Source: Verrucomicrobia bacterium UBA7008
GTDB lineage: Bacteria; Verrucomicrobiota; Kiritimatiellia; RFP12; UBA1067
Assembly (NCBI GenBank): GCA_002449695.1
Contig: DJXI01000019.1
Location: 1,460 to 35,816 of the forward strand
Direction of reading: 5' to 3'
DNA length: 34,357 nt
This document shows, piece after piece, positions 1-8,613 of this stretch. The translations under genes and the position numbers were made by a program. Each line of letters begins with the position of its first letter. Within the stretch, counting starts at the first letter, position 1. Under the pieces are notes generated by a model, which worked only from the letters and a program-made list of their open reading frames with translations, was not told where the DNA came from and searched no databases.

Positions 1-530
1 GCGAACTGGACGCGGATCTGGTTCTTGCGGCCCGACTTGAGCGTCACCTCCACGCACGTCGTGCCGGGCCGCGGGTGCGCGTCGGGGATCGTCCGCCATT
101 CCGTGCGCGCGAACTTTCCGCCCGCGTCCGCGCCGACGACGCGCACCTTCATCGTCCGGGGATCGTCCTTCAGATAGCTTTCGAAGACGCCCGACGGCTC
201 CGCGAGCGTGCCTTCCACGCGTGCGACGTACGTCTTCTCCGTCAGCTCGTTCCACCGCGCGCGCAGCGCCTCGGCGAAGCGTTCCGACTTCGCGAACATC
301 ATCACGCCGCTCGTCTCGCGGTCGAGCCGGTGGCAGAGATAGACGCGCCTGCGGCTCTTCGCCTGGCCCTTGCGCACGTAGTCGTTCAGAAAATTCTCGG
401 CCGTCGGCTGGGCTTCGCGCGCGGCGCGCCCGGCGAGGCGCGTGTTCGTCGTCAGCAGTCCCGCGGGCTTGTCGATGACGATCACATCGTCATCTTCATA
501 GAGGATCTCGAACGGCAGCCGGCGCTTCAT
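1..530 (-). CDS. RluA-family pseudouridine synthase (3' end outside window)
   Basis: Reading the minus strand from an ATG at 530 gives an open frame that runs off the left edge (about 176 residues visible). The protein begins MKRRLPFEILYEDDDVIVID and contains HRLDRETSG at about residues 67-75, the RluA/RsuA-superfamily catalytic motif in which Asp70 attacks uridine in RNA. GRKNQIRVQF near the window edge is the usual conserved C-terminal RluA motif. The enzyme should isomerise specific uridines in rRNA or tRNA; the target cannot be told from sequence. The start lies 6 nt after the nadA stop, so the two are probably co-transcribed. The N-terminus begins directly in the catalytic fold, so no S4 domain is present. 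The family call is firm; RluA, RluC and RluD types are not separated. Confidence 0.88.
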   Translation of the reverse strand, partial: MKRRLPFEILYEDDDVIVIDKPAGLLTTNTRLAGRAAREAQPTAENFLNDYVRKGQAKSRRRVYLCHRLDRETSGVMMFAKSERFAEALRARWNELTEKTYVARVEGTLAEPSGVFESYLKDDPRTMKVRVVGADAGGKFARTEWRTIPDAHPRPGTTCVEVTLKSGRKNQIRVQF

Positions 531-536
531 GGCCGT

Positions 537-1463
537 CTACCCGAGGGCCAGCATGGCGTCGATGGCCCGCTTCGCCCGGCGCGCGATGTCGGCGTCCACC
601 GTCACGCGCGTCTTCATCTCGCGGAGCGACTCCAGCAGATTCTCGAGCGTCGTCTTCTTCATGTTGGGGCAGACGAGACGGTCGCTCACGGGGTAGAACT
701 TCTTGCCGGGGCTTTCCTGCTGCAACCGGTGGAGGATCCCGACTTCCGTGCCGACGATGATCTCCGGCGCCGCCGATTCGCGCGCGAACCGGCACATGCC
801 GCCCGTCGACAGCCGCGCGTCCGCCGCGTCGCGGATGTCCTTCGCGCATTCGGGATGGACGAGCACCGGCGCGCCGGGATGCGCCGCGCGCGCGTCCTGG
901 ATGGCCTTCACGGTCAGCGCCGCGTGCGTCGGGCAGTAGCCGGGCCAGAGGATGTAGCGGCGGCCGAGGAGCCCCGCGATGTGGCTGCCGAGGTGCTGGT
1001 CGGGCACGAAGATGATCTCCTCGTCCGGCGCGAACGTCTGCATCACGCGCTCGGCGTTGCCGCTCGTCACGCACAGATCGCATTCGGCCTTGACCTCCGC
1101 CGTCGAGTTGACATAGCAGACGGCCTTCGCGCCGGGGTGCCGCGCCTTCAGCTCGCGCAGCTGCGCGCCCGTGATCATGTCGGCCATCGGGCAGCCCGCC
1201 GTCGGGTCGGGGATGAGCACGGTCTTGGCCGGGTTGAGGATCGCCGCCGTCTCGGCCATGAAGTAGACGCCGCAGAAGACGATGACGTCCGCCTCGATCT
1301 CCGTCGCCTTGCGCGCGAGCTCCAGCGAGTCGCCCGTACAGTCGGCGGCGTCCTGCACCTCCGCGCGCTGGTAGTTGTGCGCGAGAATGACGGCGCCGCG
1401 TTCCTTCGCGAGGCGCCGGATCTCCGAAATCTTTTCCGCGTCCGTCACTGGTTGTCCGTCCAA
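537..1463 (-). CDS. nadA: Quinolinate synthase NadA
   Basis: NadA condenses iminoaspartate with dihydroxyacetone phosphate to quinolinate, the first dedicated precursor of NAD, using a cytoplasmic 4Fe-4S cluster. The 308-residue product has the normal family length. The three expected cluster cysteines are visible: Cys64 in FCGVYFMAE, Cys177 in WPGYCPTHA and Cys265 in RLVCPNMKKTT. ILAHNYQ near residues 26-32 and HPEC at 203-206 are also typical. The start is uncertain: TTG at 1463 gives the longest frame and GTG at 1448 would drop five residues; neither has a clear Shine-Dalgarno sequence and there is no in-frame ATG before the motifs. It lies 87 nt downstream of argC with a possible promoter of its own, and 6 nt upstream of the RluA-type gene. 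No nadB or nadC is in the window. Confidence 0.96.
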   Translation of the reverse strand: MDGQPVTDAEKISEIRRLAKERGAVILAHNYQRAEVQDAADCTGDSLELARKATEIEADVIVFCGVYFMAETAAILNPAKTVLIPDPTAGCPMADMITGAQLRELKARHPGAKAVCYVNSTAEVKAECDLCVTSGNAERVMQTFAPDEEIIFVPDQHLGSHIAGLLGRRYILWPGYCPTHAALTVKAIQDARAAHPGAPVLVHPECAKDIRDAADARLSTGGMCRFARESAAPEIIVGTEVGILHRLQQESPGKKFYPVSDRLVCPNMKKTTLENLLESLREMKTRVTVDADIARRAKRAIDAMLALG

Positions 1464-1510
1464 ACTGCTGGGTGAACCGGCCTGCCGCCGGATGGGGCTG
1501 ATGTTCCGCT

Positions 1511-1541
1511 AGTATACCAAATCTTCATGCTGCCGTGTGAA
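1511..1541 (-). promoter_or_regulatory. Possible nadA promoter
   Basis: On the minus strand the argC-nadA gap has TTCACA, a 19-nt spacer and TATACT (at 1511-1516). The predicted start near 1504 would give a leader of about 40 nt. The -35 is good but the spacer is long, and it differs from the TNGACG-N18-TATAAT pattern elsewhere in the window. Read-through from argC is an alternative. Confidence 0.4.
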
Positions 1542-1550
1542 CAATCTCGT

Positions 1551-2486
1551 TCAGCCGGGGAACACGAGCCCCGTGCGCTCGTCGACGCCGAGCGCGAGGT
1601 TCATGTTCTGGATCGCCGCGCCCGACGCGCCCTTGCCGAGGTTGTCGAAGCGCGCGACGAGGATGACGCGCGCGTCGCTGCCGTAGGCGGACACCTCCAG
1701 GTCGTCGCGGCCCGCGAGCGCGGCGGACGACAGGAAGCCCCCTTCCGCCGCGGCGGGATCGTCGACGAAGCGGACAAGACCGTTTTCGCCGTAGACGTCG
1801 CGGTAGCACGCCCGGACGGCGGCGAGGCCGCCCGTCAGCTGCGCGGCCGAGATCATCACGGTCACCTCCATGCCGCTCAGGTGCGGCACGACGACGGGCG
1901 CGAAGACGGGGGCCGCGGCGAGGCCGCAGACCTTCACCATCTCGGGCAGATGCTTGTGCGTCTGTCCGAGCGCGTACTGCCGCCCGCCCGCGTGGAGCGG
2001 TGTGGCCGCCTCCTCGTAGTCGGCGATCATCTTCTTGCCGCCGCCGGAGTAGCCGGTCAGCGAAAAGGCGGCGAGCGCCGCGTCGGCGGGCAGAAGGCCG
2101 CGCCGGACGAGCGGCGCGACGAGCGCGATAAAGCCGGTCGCGTGGCAGCCGGGATTCGCGATGCGGCGCGACGCGGCGATGCGGCCGCGCTGGCCGTCCA
2201 GCTCCGGGAAGCCGTACGTCCAGTCCGGATCGACGCGGTGCGCGGTGGACGTGTCGATGACGACGGTCGCCGGGTTCGTCACCCGCGCCGCCGCCTCGAC
2301 GGCCGCCGCGTCCGGCAGGCAGAGGAACGCGACGTCGGCCGCGTTGAGCGCGTCCGCGCGCGCGGCGGGATCCTTGCGCACCGCCTCGGGCAGGACGATC
2401 AGTTCAAGATCGCGGCGGCAGGACAGGCGTTCGCGGATGCGCAGGCCCGTCGTGCCCGCCGAGCCGTCGATAAAGACCTTCTTCAT
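1551..2486 (-). CDS. argC: N-acetyl-gamma-glutamyl-phosphate reductase (short type 2)
   Basis: ArgC reduces N-acetylglutamyl phosphate to the semialdehyde with NADPH in arginine synthesis. The protein is 311 residues, typical of the short type-2 enzymes. It opens with the nucleotide-binding motif GSAGTTGLRI (residues 8-17), has the catalytic cysteine at Cys114 in ANPGCHATGF, and a conserved TGYSGGGKKM segment near 144-153. Its ATG (2486-2484) shares one base with the TGA stop of the Wzc-like kinase gene (TGATG), so it is probably translationally coupled to the exopolysaccharide operon. No other arginine gene is nearby, so the location looks like a housekeeping gene parked at the end of a surface-polysaccharide operon. 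Function is secure; any link to polysaccharide is unproven. Confidence 0.95.
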   Translation of the reverse strand: MKKVFIDGSAGTTGLRIRERLSCRRDLELIVLPEAVRKDPAARADALNAADVAFLCLPDAAAVEAAARVTNPATVVIDTSTAHRVDPDWTYGFPELDGQRGRIAASRRIANPGCHATGFIALVAPLVRRGLLPADAALAAFSLTGYSGGGKKMIADYEEAATPLHAGGRQYALGQTHKHLPEMVKVCGLAAAPVFAPVVVPHLSGMEVTVMISAAQLTGGLAAVRACYRDVYGENGLVRFVDDPAAAEGGFLSSAALAGRDDLEVSAYGSDARVILVARFDNLGKGASGAAIQNMNLALGVDERTGLVFPG

Positions 2487-4933
2487 CAGTCCTCGTCGGC
2501 GAATTCAGACTTCGCCCGCGCGGCCGGCGGCTTCGGGGCGTCCGCGGCCGACGGCGTCGACGGCGCGTCCGCGGCCGGCTGGCCGTCCGCCGGCTTTCCG
2601 TCCGCCGGCGAACGCTTCTTCGACGAGCGGTAGTAGCCGCCGTAGCGCCCGTAACCGTACCCGTAGCCGTACCCGTAGCCGTACCCGTGCTTCGAATGCG
2701 GGCTGAAGGCGGCGGCGTTGGAGACCTCGACGTCGTTGACGATCACGCCGAGGATGTTGGCGCCGGCCTCGGTCAGCGACCGGGCGCAGTACTGGATGGG
2801 CTTGAAGTGGGTGCGGTCGGGGCAGCACATGATGATGACCGAATCGACCATCACCGCGAGCGACACCACGTCGCCGACGATGCCGAACGGCGGCGAGTCG
2901 ACGATGATGTGGTCGTAGTTGGCGCGCGCCCACTCGAAGAACTCGCCAACGATGCTCGAGCCGAAGATCGAGGCGGGCGTGACGCCGTCCGGCGGCAGCG
3001 AGCAGATGACGTCGAGGTTCGGCACCGACGAGGCCGTGACGAGCGAGGCGAAGTCGGGCTTCTTCCCGTTCGCGTTCTGGAGCGCGTGCGAGAAGCTCTT
3101 CGCCTCCGTCAGCTCGATGCCCCAGACGCGCGCGAGGCGCGGACGGCGCAGGTCGAAGTCGACGTGCAGCACCTTGCGGCCCGACTGCGCGTAGGAGATC
3201 GCGACCGACGTGGAGGAGATCGTCTTGCCCTCGCCCGGCTGCGTGGAGATGACGAGCAGGCAGTGCGACATCGCCTCGTAGCGCGGCGAATCGAGGAGGT
3301 TGCGGAAGCCCGCGACCGCCTCGGCGAAGGACGAATACTTGTCCTCGACCGCGAACTTCGCGACCTGCTCGCGGCTCTTGCGGCGGACGTGCGGGAAGAC
3401 GGCGAGCACCTTGAGCGCGAGGCGTCCTTCGATGTCCGCGAGGTTGACGACGGTGTCCTCGATGTTGTCGACGACGAGCACGAAGAGGAAGCCGAGCGCG
3501 AGCGACAGGACGATGCCGACGCCGAAGATGACGAGCGGATTGGGCAGCACCGGCTTGGTCGGCACGCTCGCCTGACGGCCGACGCGGACGATCTCGTTGT
3601 TCGCCTCGGCGTCGATGCGCGCCTTCTGCTCGCCCATGCTCAGGTCTTCGAGCAGATGGTTGGCGACGGTGAAGTCGGCCTCGAGGATGCCGAGGCTCGA
3701 TTCCGCGAAGACGACGCGCTGGGAGTAGGAGGCGAGATCGTTCTTGAGGTCGTCGTATTTCGCGCGGAGCGAGGCGAGCCGGTTGCGCGTCACCTGGAGC
3801 GTCGAGCGGCAGGACTGGAGCGCGCGGGCGACGGCGTCGAGGAAGCGCTTCTTCGCCATCTCCAGCTCCTTGCCCTTGGCGATCACGTCGGGGTGGTTGT
3901 CGGTGAAGGTGATCTGGAGCGCGGCGAACTCGGCGCTCGTGTCGAGGAAGTGCTGGTATTCGTTGGCGATCTCCGTCGCGCGCGCGGAGTCGGTCGGGAT
4001 CGAGCCGAACGACTCGGGGTCGTTCTGAAGCTCGGCGAGCAGCTTCTCCCATTCGCCCAGCTGCGTCTCCTCGGCCTCGAGGCGGAGGATCTCGGTCGTC
4101 ACCTGGGTCAGCGCCTGCTGCGCGGTGTCGCGCGACGAGCGCAGGTTGTCCACCTTGTTGGCGGTGCGGAAATCCGTCAGCTGCTTGGAGAGCTTCTCCA
4201 CCGCATGGCGCTGCTTCTCGACGTTGCTGTGGATCTGCTGGACCGCCTTGTCGCAGCGCGCCTTGTTCTCCTCGTCGGTGAACGCCTCGATCGCCGACGC
4301 GTAGGCGTTGGCCAGGCCCGCCGCGAGCTTCGGGGACTTCGAGCGCACGGTGATGGTGATGATGCGCGAGTGGCGCTGGAGCTCGAGCTTGGAGCCGGCG
4401 AGCACCGACATGATCTCGTCGTCGGAATCGGTCGCCGCCGGATGGCTGGAGCGGTACTCCTGGGTGATCATCGCGACGATCTTGCCGGAACGCCAGTCGG
4501 ACAGGCGCGTGTTGAAGATTTCCGCATAGTCGCTGCCGTAGTCGACCATCGCCTGGTCGATGGCGTTCATGCTGCGGTTGCCGCTGGAGGAGCGGCGCAT
4601 GTCCATCGTGAACTCGCTCGTGGCCTCGTAGATGGTCGGCGAGATGCGGTAGACGGCAAAGGCGATGACGATGCCCACGAGCAGAAAGACGAAGACCGAC
4701 AGCCACCGCTGGGAGACGACGCGCAGGATGCGGCTCAGGGTGATCGTGCCGACGAGCGACCCGTCCTCGCCCGGCGCGGGCGACGTGCCGCCGTACGAGC
4801 CGTACGCGCCGTAGTGTCCGCCGTAGGGCCGCGCGCCGTAGTACATCGGGCTCTTGCCGCCGTAGGCGGGACGGGCGCCGTAGTACATCGGCGTCGATTT
4901 GGACGAACCGTAGTAAAGAGGATTGTCAGACAT
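2486..4933 (-). CDS. Wzc-like polysaccharide co-polymerase with tyrosine autokinase domain
   Basis: This 815-residue inner-membrane protein should control chain length and export of an exopolysaccharide and phosphorylate itself on tyrosine. In order it shows: a Tyr/Gly-rich N-terminal tail with three P(L/M)YYG motifs (residues 5-33); TM1 at about 77-97; a Wzz periplasmic domain rich in coiled coil (about 100-455); TM2 at 466-489; and a BY-kinase domain with Walker A around TQPGEGKT (564-571), Walker A' VDFDLRRP (591-598) and Walker B HIIVDSPP (675-682). The C-terminus has a YG cluster (749-768), the probable autophosphorylation tail, then a Pro/Ala/Asp-rich end. A longer frame to 5074 exists, but the ATG at 4933 starts the recognisable protein and the extra residues are Arg-rich antisense-like sequence. 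It overlaps the Wzy-like gene by 8 nt and argC by 1 nt. Confidence 0.93.
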   Translation of the reverse strand: MSDNPLYYGSSKSTPMYYGARPAYGGKSPMYYGARPYGGHYGAYGSYGGTSPAPGEDGSLVGTITLSRILRVVSQRWLSVFVFLLVGIVIAFAVYRISPTIYEATSEFTMDMRRSSSGNRSMNAIDQAMVDYGSDYAEIFNTRLSDWRSGKIVAMITQEYRSSHPAATDSDDEIMSVLAGSKLELQRHSRIITITVRSKSPKLAAGLANAYASAIEAFTDEENKARCDKAVQQIHSNVEKQRHAVEKLSKQLTDFRTANKVDNLRSSRDTAQQALTQVTTEILRLEAEETQLGEWEKLLAELQNDPESFGSIPTDSARATEIANEYQHFLDTSAEFAALQITFTDNHPDVIAKGKELEMAKKRFLDAVARALQSCRSTLQVTRNRLASLRAKYDDLKNDLASYSQRVVFAESSLGILEADFTVANHLLEDLSMGEQKARIDAEANNEIVRVGRQASVPTKPVLPNPLVIFGVGIVLSLALGFLFVLVVDNIEDTVVNLADIEGRLALKVLAVFPHVRRKSREQVAKFAVEDKYSSFAEAVAGFRNLLDSPRYEAMSHCLLVISTQPGEGKTISSTSVAISYAQSGRKVLHVDFDLRRPRLARVWGIELTEAKSFSHALQNANGKKPDFASLVTASSVPNLDVICSLPPDGVTPASIFGSSIVGEFFEWARANYDHIIVDSPPFGIVGDVVSLAVMVDSVIIMCCPDRTHFKPIQYCARSLTEAGANILGVIVNDVEVSNAAAFSPHSKHGYGYGYGYGYGYGRYGGYYRSSKKRSPADGKPADGQPAADAPSTPSAADAPKPPAARAKSEFADED
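2654..2688. repeat. 12-bp tandem repeat encoding the tyrosine tail of the Wzc-like kinase
   Basis: About three copies of the unit CCGTAGCCGTAC (plus strand) encode the alternating Gly-Tyr run at residues 749-762 of the kinase. The unit is a multiple of three, so gain or loss of copies would change the number of tyrosines without breaking the frame. Confidence 0.8.
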
Positions 4934-6386
4934 GACCGGAACTTTCTTGCTGTTGTGTGTGATCGGGTGTCCCGTCCGCGGCCGCCGGCGGCGCGGCGGC
5001 CGGCCGCGGGACGGCGGGCAGCGCGCGACCGGCCAGCGCGGCGAACGCCGCGAGCGCGAGGAGCGCGTCCGCACGCAGGAACGAGATGTCGAAGAAGGCT
5101 TCCGCCGCCGCCGCGAGGAGCGCGACCGGCCCCAGCACGCAGAGGGGCACGAAGAAGCGCCGGCCGAAGCAGGCGGCCAGCCGCCGGAAGAAGGTCGCGG
5201 CCAGGAAACCCAGCGCCCCGGCGAACAGGAGCGCGCCGACGATGCCGCGTTCGGCCGTCAGCTGCCACCAGCCGTTCAGCGCGCTCGCCTGGCCCGGCGC
5301 GAGCACGCGCCAGTCGGCCGCCGCCGCGCCGAATTTGATGTCCAGCGGGAACGAGCCGAGACCGGTGCCGATCCACGGATGGTCGCGGAACGTCTGCGCG
5401 GCGATCGCCGAGAGGATGTCGCGCGCGGCCGCGAACCCGTCGGGGAAGAACGTCCAGCCGTCGCCCAGGATCGCCAGACGGTCCTCGTTCAGGCCCGCCG
5501 GCGCGAAAGCGAACGCGGCGAGTGTCGGCACGAGCGCGGCGAGCACGAGCGAGGCGACGCACTTGAACGCCATGTTGCGCCCGCGGACGACGGCGATGTA
5601 GACGAGCGAGACCGCCAGCAGGACGAGCGCGGCGGCGAGATAGAGGAGAATGACCGGCACCGGCGCGAAGAAGTAGAGTCCCGCCGCCACCGCGCCGAGC
5701 GCCAGCGAATAGAAGAAGATGCGGCTGCCCCACTTGTTCTCGTACGCGCCGACGAGCCCCGCGAGACCGCCCAGGAAATGGAGACCGAACGCCGTGCCCG
5801 CGAATGACGCGTTCTGCGGCGTGACGGTCATCGCCACCGCCGCGCGCGCCCCCGGATGGCCGAAGGCGCAGAGGGCCATCGCCGTGAGCGCCGCCGCGCC
5901 GGCGAAGACCGTGCAGGAGAAGACGAACGCCACACGGGCGGACCTGCCCAGCGCATGCCGGCAGCCGAGGACGACGACGGTCAGCGCGACCGTCGCCGCA
6001 AACGGCAGACGGCCGGCGCCCGGCACCGCGCCCGGCAGGAACACGAGCGGCGGCTCGCGCAGGAACCATTTGAAGGTTTCGGCGTCATACGCCATCTTGA
6101 CGCCGTCGTTCAGCGCCCGGACGCCGGCGAGCACGACCGCCAGCAGCAGGAACCAGAACAGCGGATCGGACGCGATCAACGACGCGACGCGCACGCGCGC
6201 ATCGTGCAGCATCTCGTCGGCGCGGCGCGACGGCTCCAGCAGGACCCACGCCGCCGCGAGCGGCGACAGCCACAGGAGAACCGTCGCCACGGTCCCCTCC
6301 CCGACAAGGGGAGATAGGAAGAGCGGCGCGACCGCCAACAGGGCAAGGTGCGCCGCCAGGGCATACTTCGAAATGAACTTCTGCAC
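4926..6386 (-). CDS. O-antigen ligase/polymerase (Wzy-like) membrane protein
   Basis: This 486-residue protein is almost entirely hydrophobic segments, roughly ten or more membrane helices, with a large loop in the C-terminal half. That loop holds DHPWIGTGLGSFPLDI, then a conserved Asn (ALNGWWQ) and LTAERGIVGALLF, the arrangement seen in the Wzy_C/O-antigen ligase family, which polymerises or ligates undecaprenyl-linked glycans on the periplasmic face. The start is GTG at 6386, one nt after the TAA of the upstream barrel gene, and no nearby ATG gives the same N-terminal membrane helix. The 3' end overlaps the kinase start by 8 nt. In context it is most likely the polymerase of the exopolysaccharide pathway; a ligase role is the alternative. 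The final 30 or so residues are Ala/Pro-rich and soluble. Confidence 0.85.
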   Translation of the reverse strand: MQKFISKYALAAHLALLAVAPLFLSPLVGEGTVATVLLWLSPLAAAWVLLEPSRRADEMLHDARVRVASLIASDPLFWFLLLAVVLAGVRALNDGVKMAYDAETFKWFLREPPLVFLPGAVPGAGRLPFAATVALTVVVLGCRHALGRSARVAFVFSCTVFAGAAALTAMALCAFGHPGARAAVAMTVTPQNASFAGTAFGLHFLGGLAGLVGAYENKWGSRIFFYSLALGAVAAGLYFFAPVPVILLYLAAALVLLAVSLVYIAVVRGRNMAFKCVASLVLAALVPTLAAFAFAPAGLNEDRLAILGDGWTFFPDGFAAARDILSAIAAQTFRDHPWIGTGLGSFPLDIKFGAAAADWRVLAPGQASALNGWWQLTAERGIVGALLFAGALGFLAATFFRRLAACFGRRFFVPLCVLGPVALLAAAAEAFFDISFLRADALLALAAFAALAGRALPAVPRPAAAPPAAADGTPDHTQQQESSGHV

Positions 6387-6387
6387 G

Positions 6388-7632
6388 TTAGTAGGTCAGA
6401 CGCAGACCGATCGTGCCGCGGAAGCGGTCGTAGTCGTAGAGGTTCCCGCCGATCCTGTGGCCGCTCGACTTCTCGTTCTGGTACTCAATGCTGCCGAACA
6501 CGCTGACGAAGCGGTTGATCGTGTAGTTGACCCGGAAGCGGCCGGTCCAGATATCCTCGTCATAGTCGGCGTCGGAAATCTCGGTGTACTCGGTCGATTC
6601 GCGGCGGTAGCAGAAGTCCAGGCCGGTGTTGACCTTGCCCCGGACCCAGCTCTTGGCCGCGCCCAGGCTGGCGGAGTAGACCTTGGTGGCCGTGCCGTAG
6701 TACCGCTCGGACGGCTGGTAGTAGCTCGAGCCGAGGAACATGAGGCTGAACGTGTCGTTGACCTTCCACTGGGAGGAGGCCTGATACGTGAAACCGTTCA
6801 TCGTATCCGCGCCGCCGCCGTACTTGAAGCGGCTCCAGCCGCCCAGCACGCGGTAGGTGATCTTCTCGGTCGCGTGCGACGCGAGACCGCCCATGAGCGT
6901 GATGCCGCGCGAGTCGCTGTCGATGTGCCGCAGGTCGGTGCTCGGACGTTTCTCGCTGTTGTCCTGATCGTACCACTGGTAGGTGGCCTGGACGATGAAG
7001 TCGGTCCACTTCGTCGGCGCATAGCCGCCTTCGAAGCCCGCCGTCGCGCGCTTCCAGCCGTAGAGCGTCGCGTACTTGTTGACGTCGTTGTCGTAGTCGA
7101 GGTAGTAGTAGCTCGCAATCACGCCCGCGTGCCAGTACGCGTTCAGGCGGCGCTCGATCGCGCCGTTCGCGGTGAACTCCTTGCGGTCGCGCCCGATGCC
7201 GCGCCCGCCGTGGTTGGACATGTCATCATCCTGCGCCACCTGCTGGAACGTCTCGGTGAACATCGCCCGCCAGCCGGCCTCGTCGGCCTTCGAATTCGTC
7301 CAGTCGAACGTGAGATCCTCGCCGTAGCTCGACGAGTTCAGCTGGTTGACGTAGCGGTTGTAGGCGTGATACTGGTAGTAGACGGTGCCGACGAGCTTCC
7401 AGTTGTCGTCCAGATACTCCAGCGCGACGCCGGGATTGACGCACCACTGCGAACCCGCCTTCGAGTGCTTTGTCGAGTCGACGTTCGAGTCGTACGTGTA
7501 CGACAGCGACACATAGGGCCGCAGCGTCATGCGCTGACCGATCTTGATGCCCTGCGGGCGGTCCATGACATCGGCCATCGCCGCGCAGGTCGCGAGAGCG
7601 ACGGCTGCGGAAGCAATCAGTTTCGAATTCAT
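6388..7632 (-). CDS. Outer-membrane beta-barrel protein of the exopolysaccharide operon
   Basis: The 414-residue product has a signal peptide (MNSKLIASAAVALATCAAMA) and then alternating aromatic/polar strands: PYVSLSYTYDSN, KLVGTVYYQYHAYN, WFIV-like and FRVNYTINRF segments. It ends GTIGLRLTY, with the terminal aromatic residue expected for BAM-inserted barrels. Such barrels (the BBP2-like putative porins) are common in exopolysaccharide loci of Gram-negative bacteria and probably help the polymer cross the outer membrane alongside the Wza-like lipoprotein. GGAGAG stands just upstream of the ATG at 7632. The gene is 31 nt after the unknown secreted protein and 1 nt before the Wzy-like gene. 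Barrel assignment is by strand pattern and context; the exact family is inference. Confidence 0.75.
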   Translation of the reverse strand: MNSKLIASAAVALATCAAMADVMDRPQGIKIGQRMTLRPYVSLSYTYDSNVDSTKHSKAGSQWCVNPGVALEYLDDNWKLVGTVYYQYHAYNRYVNQLNSSSYGEDLTFDWTNSKADEAGWRAMFTETFQQVAQDDDMSNHGGRGIGRDRKEFTANGAIERRLNAYWHAGVIASYYYLDYDNDVNKYATLYGWKRATAGFEGGYAPTKWTDFIVQATYQWYDQDNSEKRPSTDLRHIDSDSRGITLMGGLASHATEKITYRVLGGWSRFKYGGGADTMNGFTYQASSQWKVNDTFSLMFLGSSYYQPSERYYGTATKVYSASLGAAKSWVRGKVNTGLDFCYRRESTEYTEISDADYDEDIWTGRFRVNYTINRFVSVFGSIEYQNEKSSGHRIGGNLYDYDRFRGTIGLRLTY

Positions 7633-7663
7633 TGTTTACTCTCCAATTCTTGCAGATGGGGGC

Positions 7664-8575
7664 TTACAGGCGCTGCCAGTCGTAGCCGGTCGACTCGCCG
7701 CGGCGGATGCCGGGGTACCACGGCACGGTCGGATCCGTCGTGCGCGGCAGGACATCGGGGCTGCCGATGTTGATGCTGCCCGTGAGCCCTTCATATTCGG
7801 CCGCCACGCGCACGGCGTCGTAGACCGGCGTCCGCACCGAAGCGAGGTCGCTCAGAAGCGCCTCCGTCCGCTGCGGGCCCGAGATGCGCACGATGAGTTC
7901 GGGGCTCACCGCCTCGCCCGCATCCGCCGCGCCCAGCATCGGCTCGTAGCTCTGCTCCTGCCCGATGCCCATCGCCGCCGGGATCCACTCGTTCTTCGCC
8001 ACCGCCTGCGCGTCGGCCGGCAGGTCGCCGACGAGCGTCTCGGCAAGGTCGGCGGGCGAGCCGTTCGACGCGCGCAGGAACATCAGCGCCGCGAACGTAT
8101 CGCGCACCGCCGCGTTGTCGCTCGACGCATTGCGCGCGGTGATCGTCTTCATCGTGCTCTGGACGAGCGAGACGAAATCCGCGTCGGACAGGCCGGGGTT
8201 GGACGCGCGGTTGAAGAGGTCGTTCGCGAAGCTCTCGTTGATGACGGTCAGCACCTCCGGCGGCACCGTCGCGAAGACTTCCGCGAGCAGCTTGGCGAGA
8301 TTGCCCGGCTTCGCGCTCCGGAGCGCCGCCTTGTTGGCGTTGAGATACGCCGCCGCCTTCTCCTCCGGCGAGCCCGGCATGTTCGCGATCGCCTCGTTCA
8401 CCTTGGCGAGATACGCCACCTGGTCGTCCGCCGACAGCTGCGCGACCGTCGCCGACATCACGGCCGGATCGCCCGCCGCCTCGCCGATCTTTCCGCTGGC
8501 GTCCGCCAGCGACATCTCCTGCGCGCCCGCCAGCGTGGCGAGTGCGGCAAGACCGATCATCAGAGTTTTCTTCAT
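7664..8575 (-). CDS. Secreted protein of unknown function in the exopolysaccharide operon
   Basis: I do not recognise this 303-residue protein. It begins with a signal peptide (MKKTLMIGLAALATLAGAQ), followed by a mainly helical, Ala/Asp-rich region (about 20-200) and a C-terminal part rich in Pro, Gly and Trp ending in VPWYPGIRRGESTGYDWQRL. It has no cysteines and no membrane helix after the signal peptide, so it should be a soluble periplasmic or exported protein. It lies between the Wza-like lipoprotein (38 nt upstream) and the outer-membrane barrel (31 nt downstream), with AAGGA before its ATG. Position suggests an accessory of polymer secretion, for example a periplasmic bridge or modifier; this is inference from position only. 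Confidence 0.75.
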   Translation of the reverse strand: MKKTLMIGLAALATLAGAQEMSLADASGKIGEAAGDPAVMSATVAQLSADDQVAYLAKVNEAIANMPGSPEEKAAAYLNANKAALRSAKPGNLAKLLAEVFATVPPEVLTVINESFANDLFNRASNPGLSDADFVSLVQSTMKTITARNASSDNAAVRDTFAALMFLRASNGSPADLAETLVGDLPADAQAVAKNEWIPAAMGIGQEQSYEPMLGAADAGEAVSPELIVRISGPQRTEALLSDLASVRTPVYDAVRVAAEYEGLTGSINIGSPDVLPRTTDPTVPWYPGIRRGESTGYDWQRL

Positions 8576-8613
8576 GTTGTTTTTCCTTGAATTAGTCGTT
8601 TACGATTCTGAAA

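Noticed and set aside
4934..5074. N-terminal extension of the Wzc-like kinase to 5074
   Set aside because: The extra 47 residues are Arg/Pro-rich and lie antisense-like within the coding end of the Wzy-like gene; MSDNPLYYG begins the real protein.
2687..5338. Long plus-strand open frames such as 2687-5338, 10551-13328, 13499-15355, 20279-22729 and 22941-24434
   Set aside because: They lie antisense to well-supported genes, are Arg/Ala/Val-rich without domains, and reflect the high GC of third positions.
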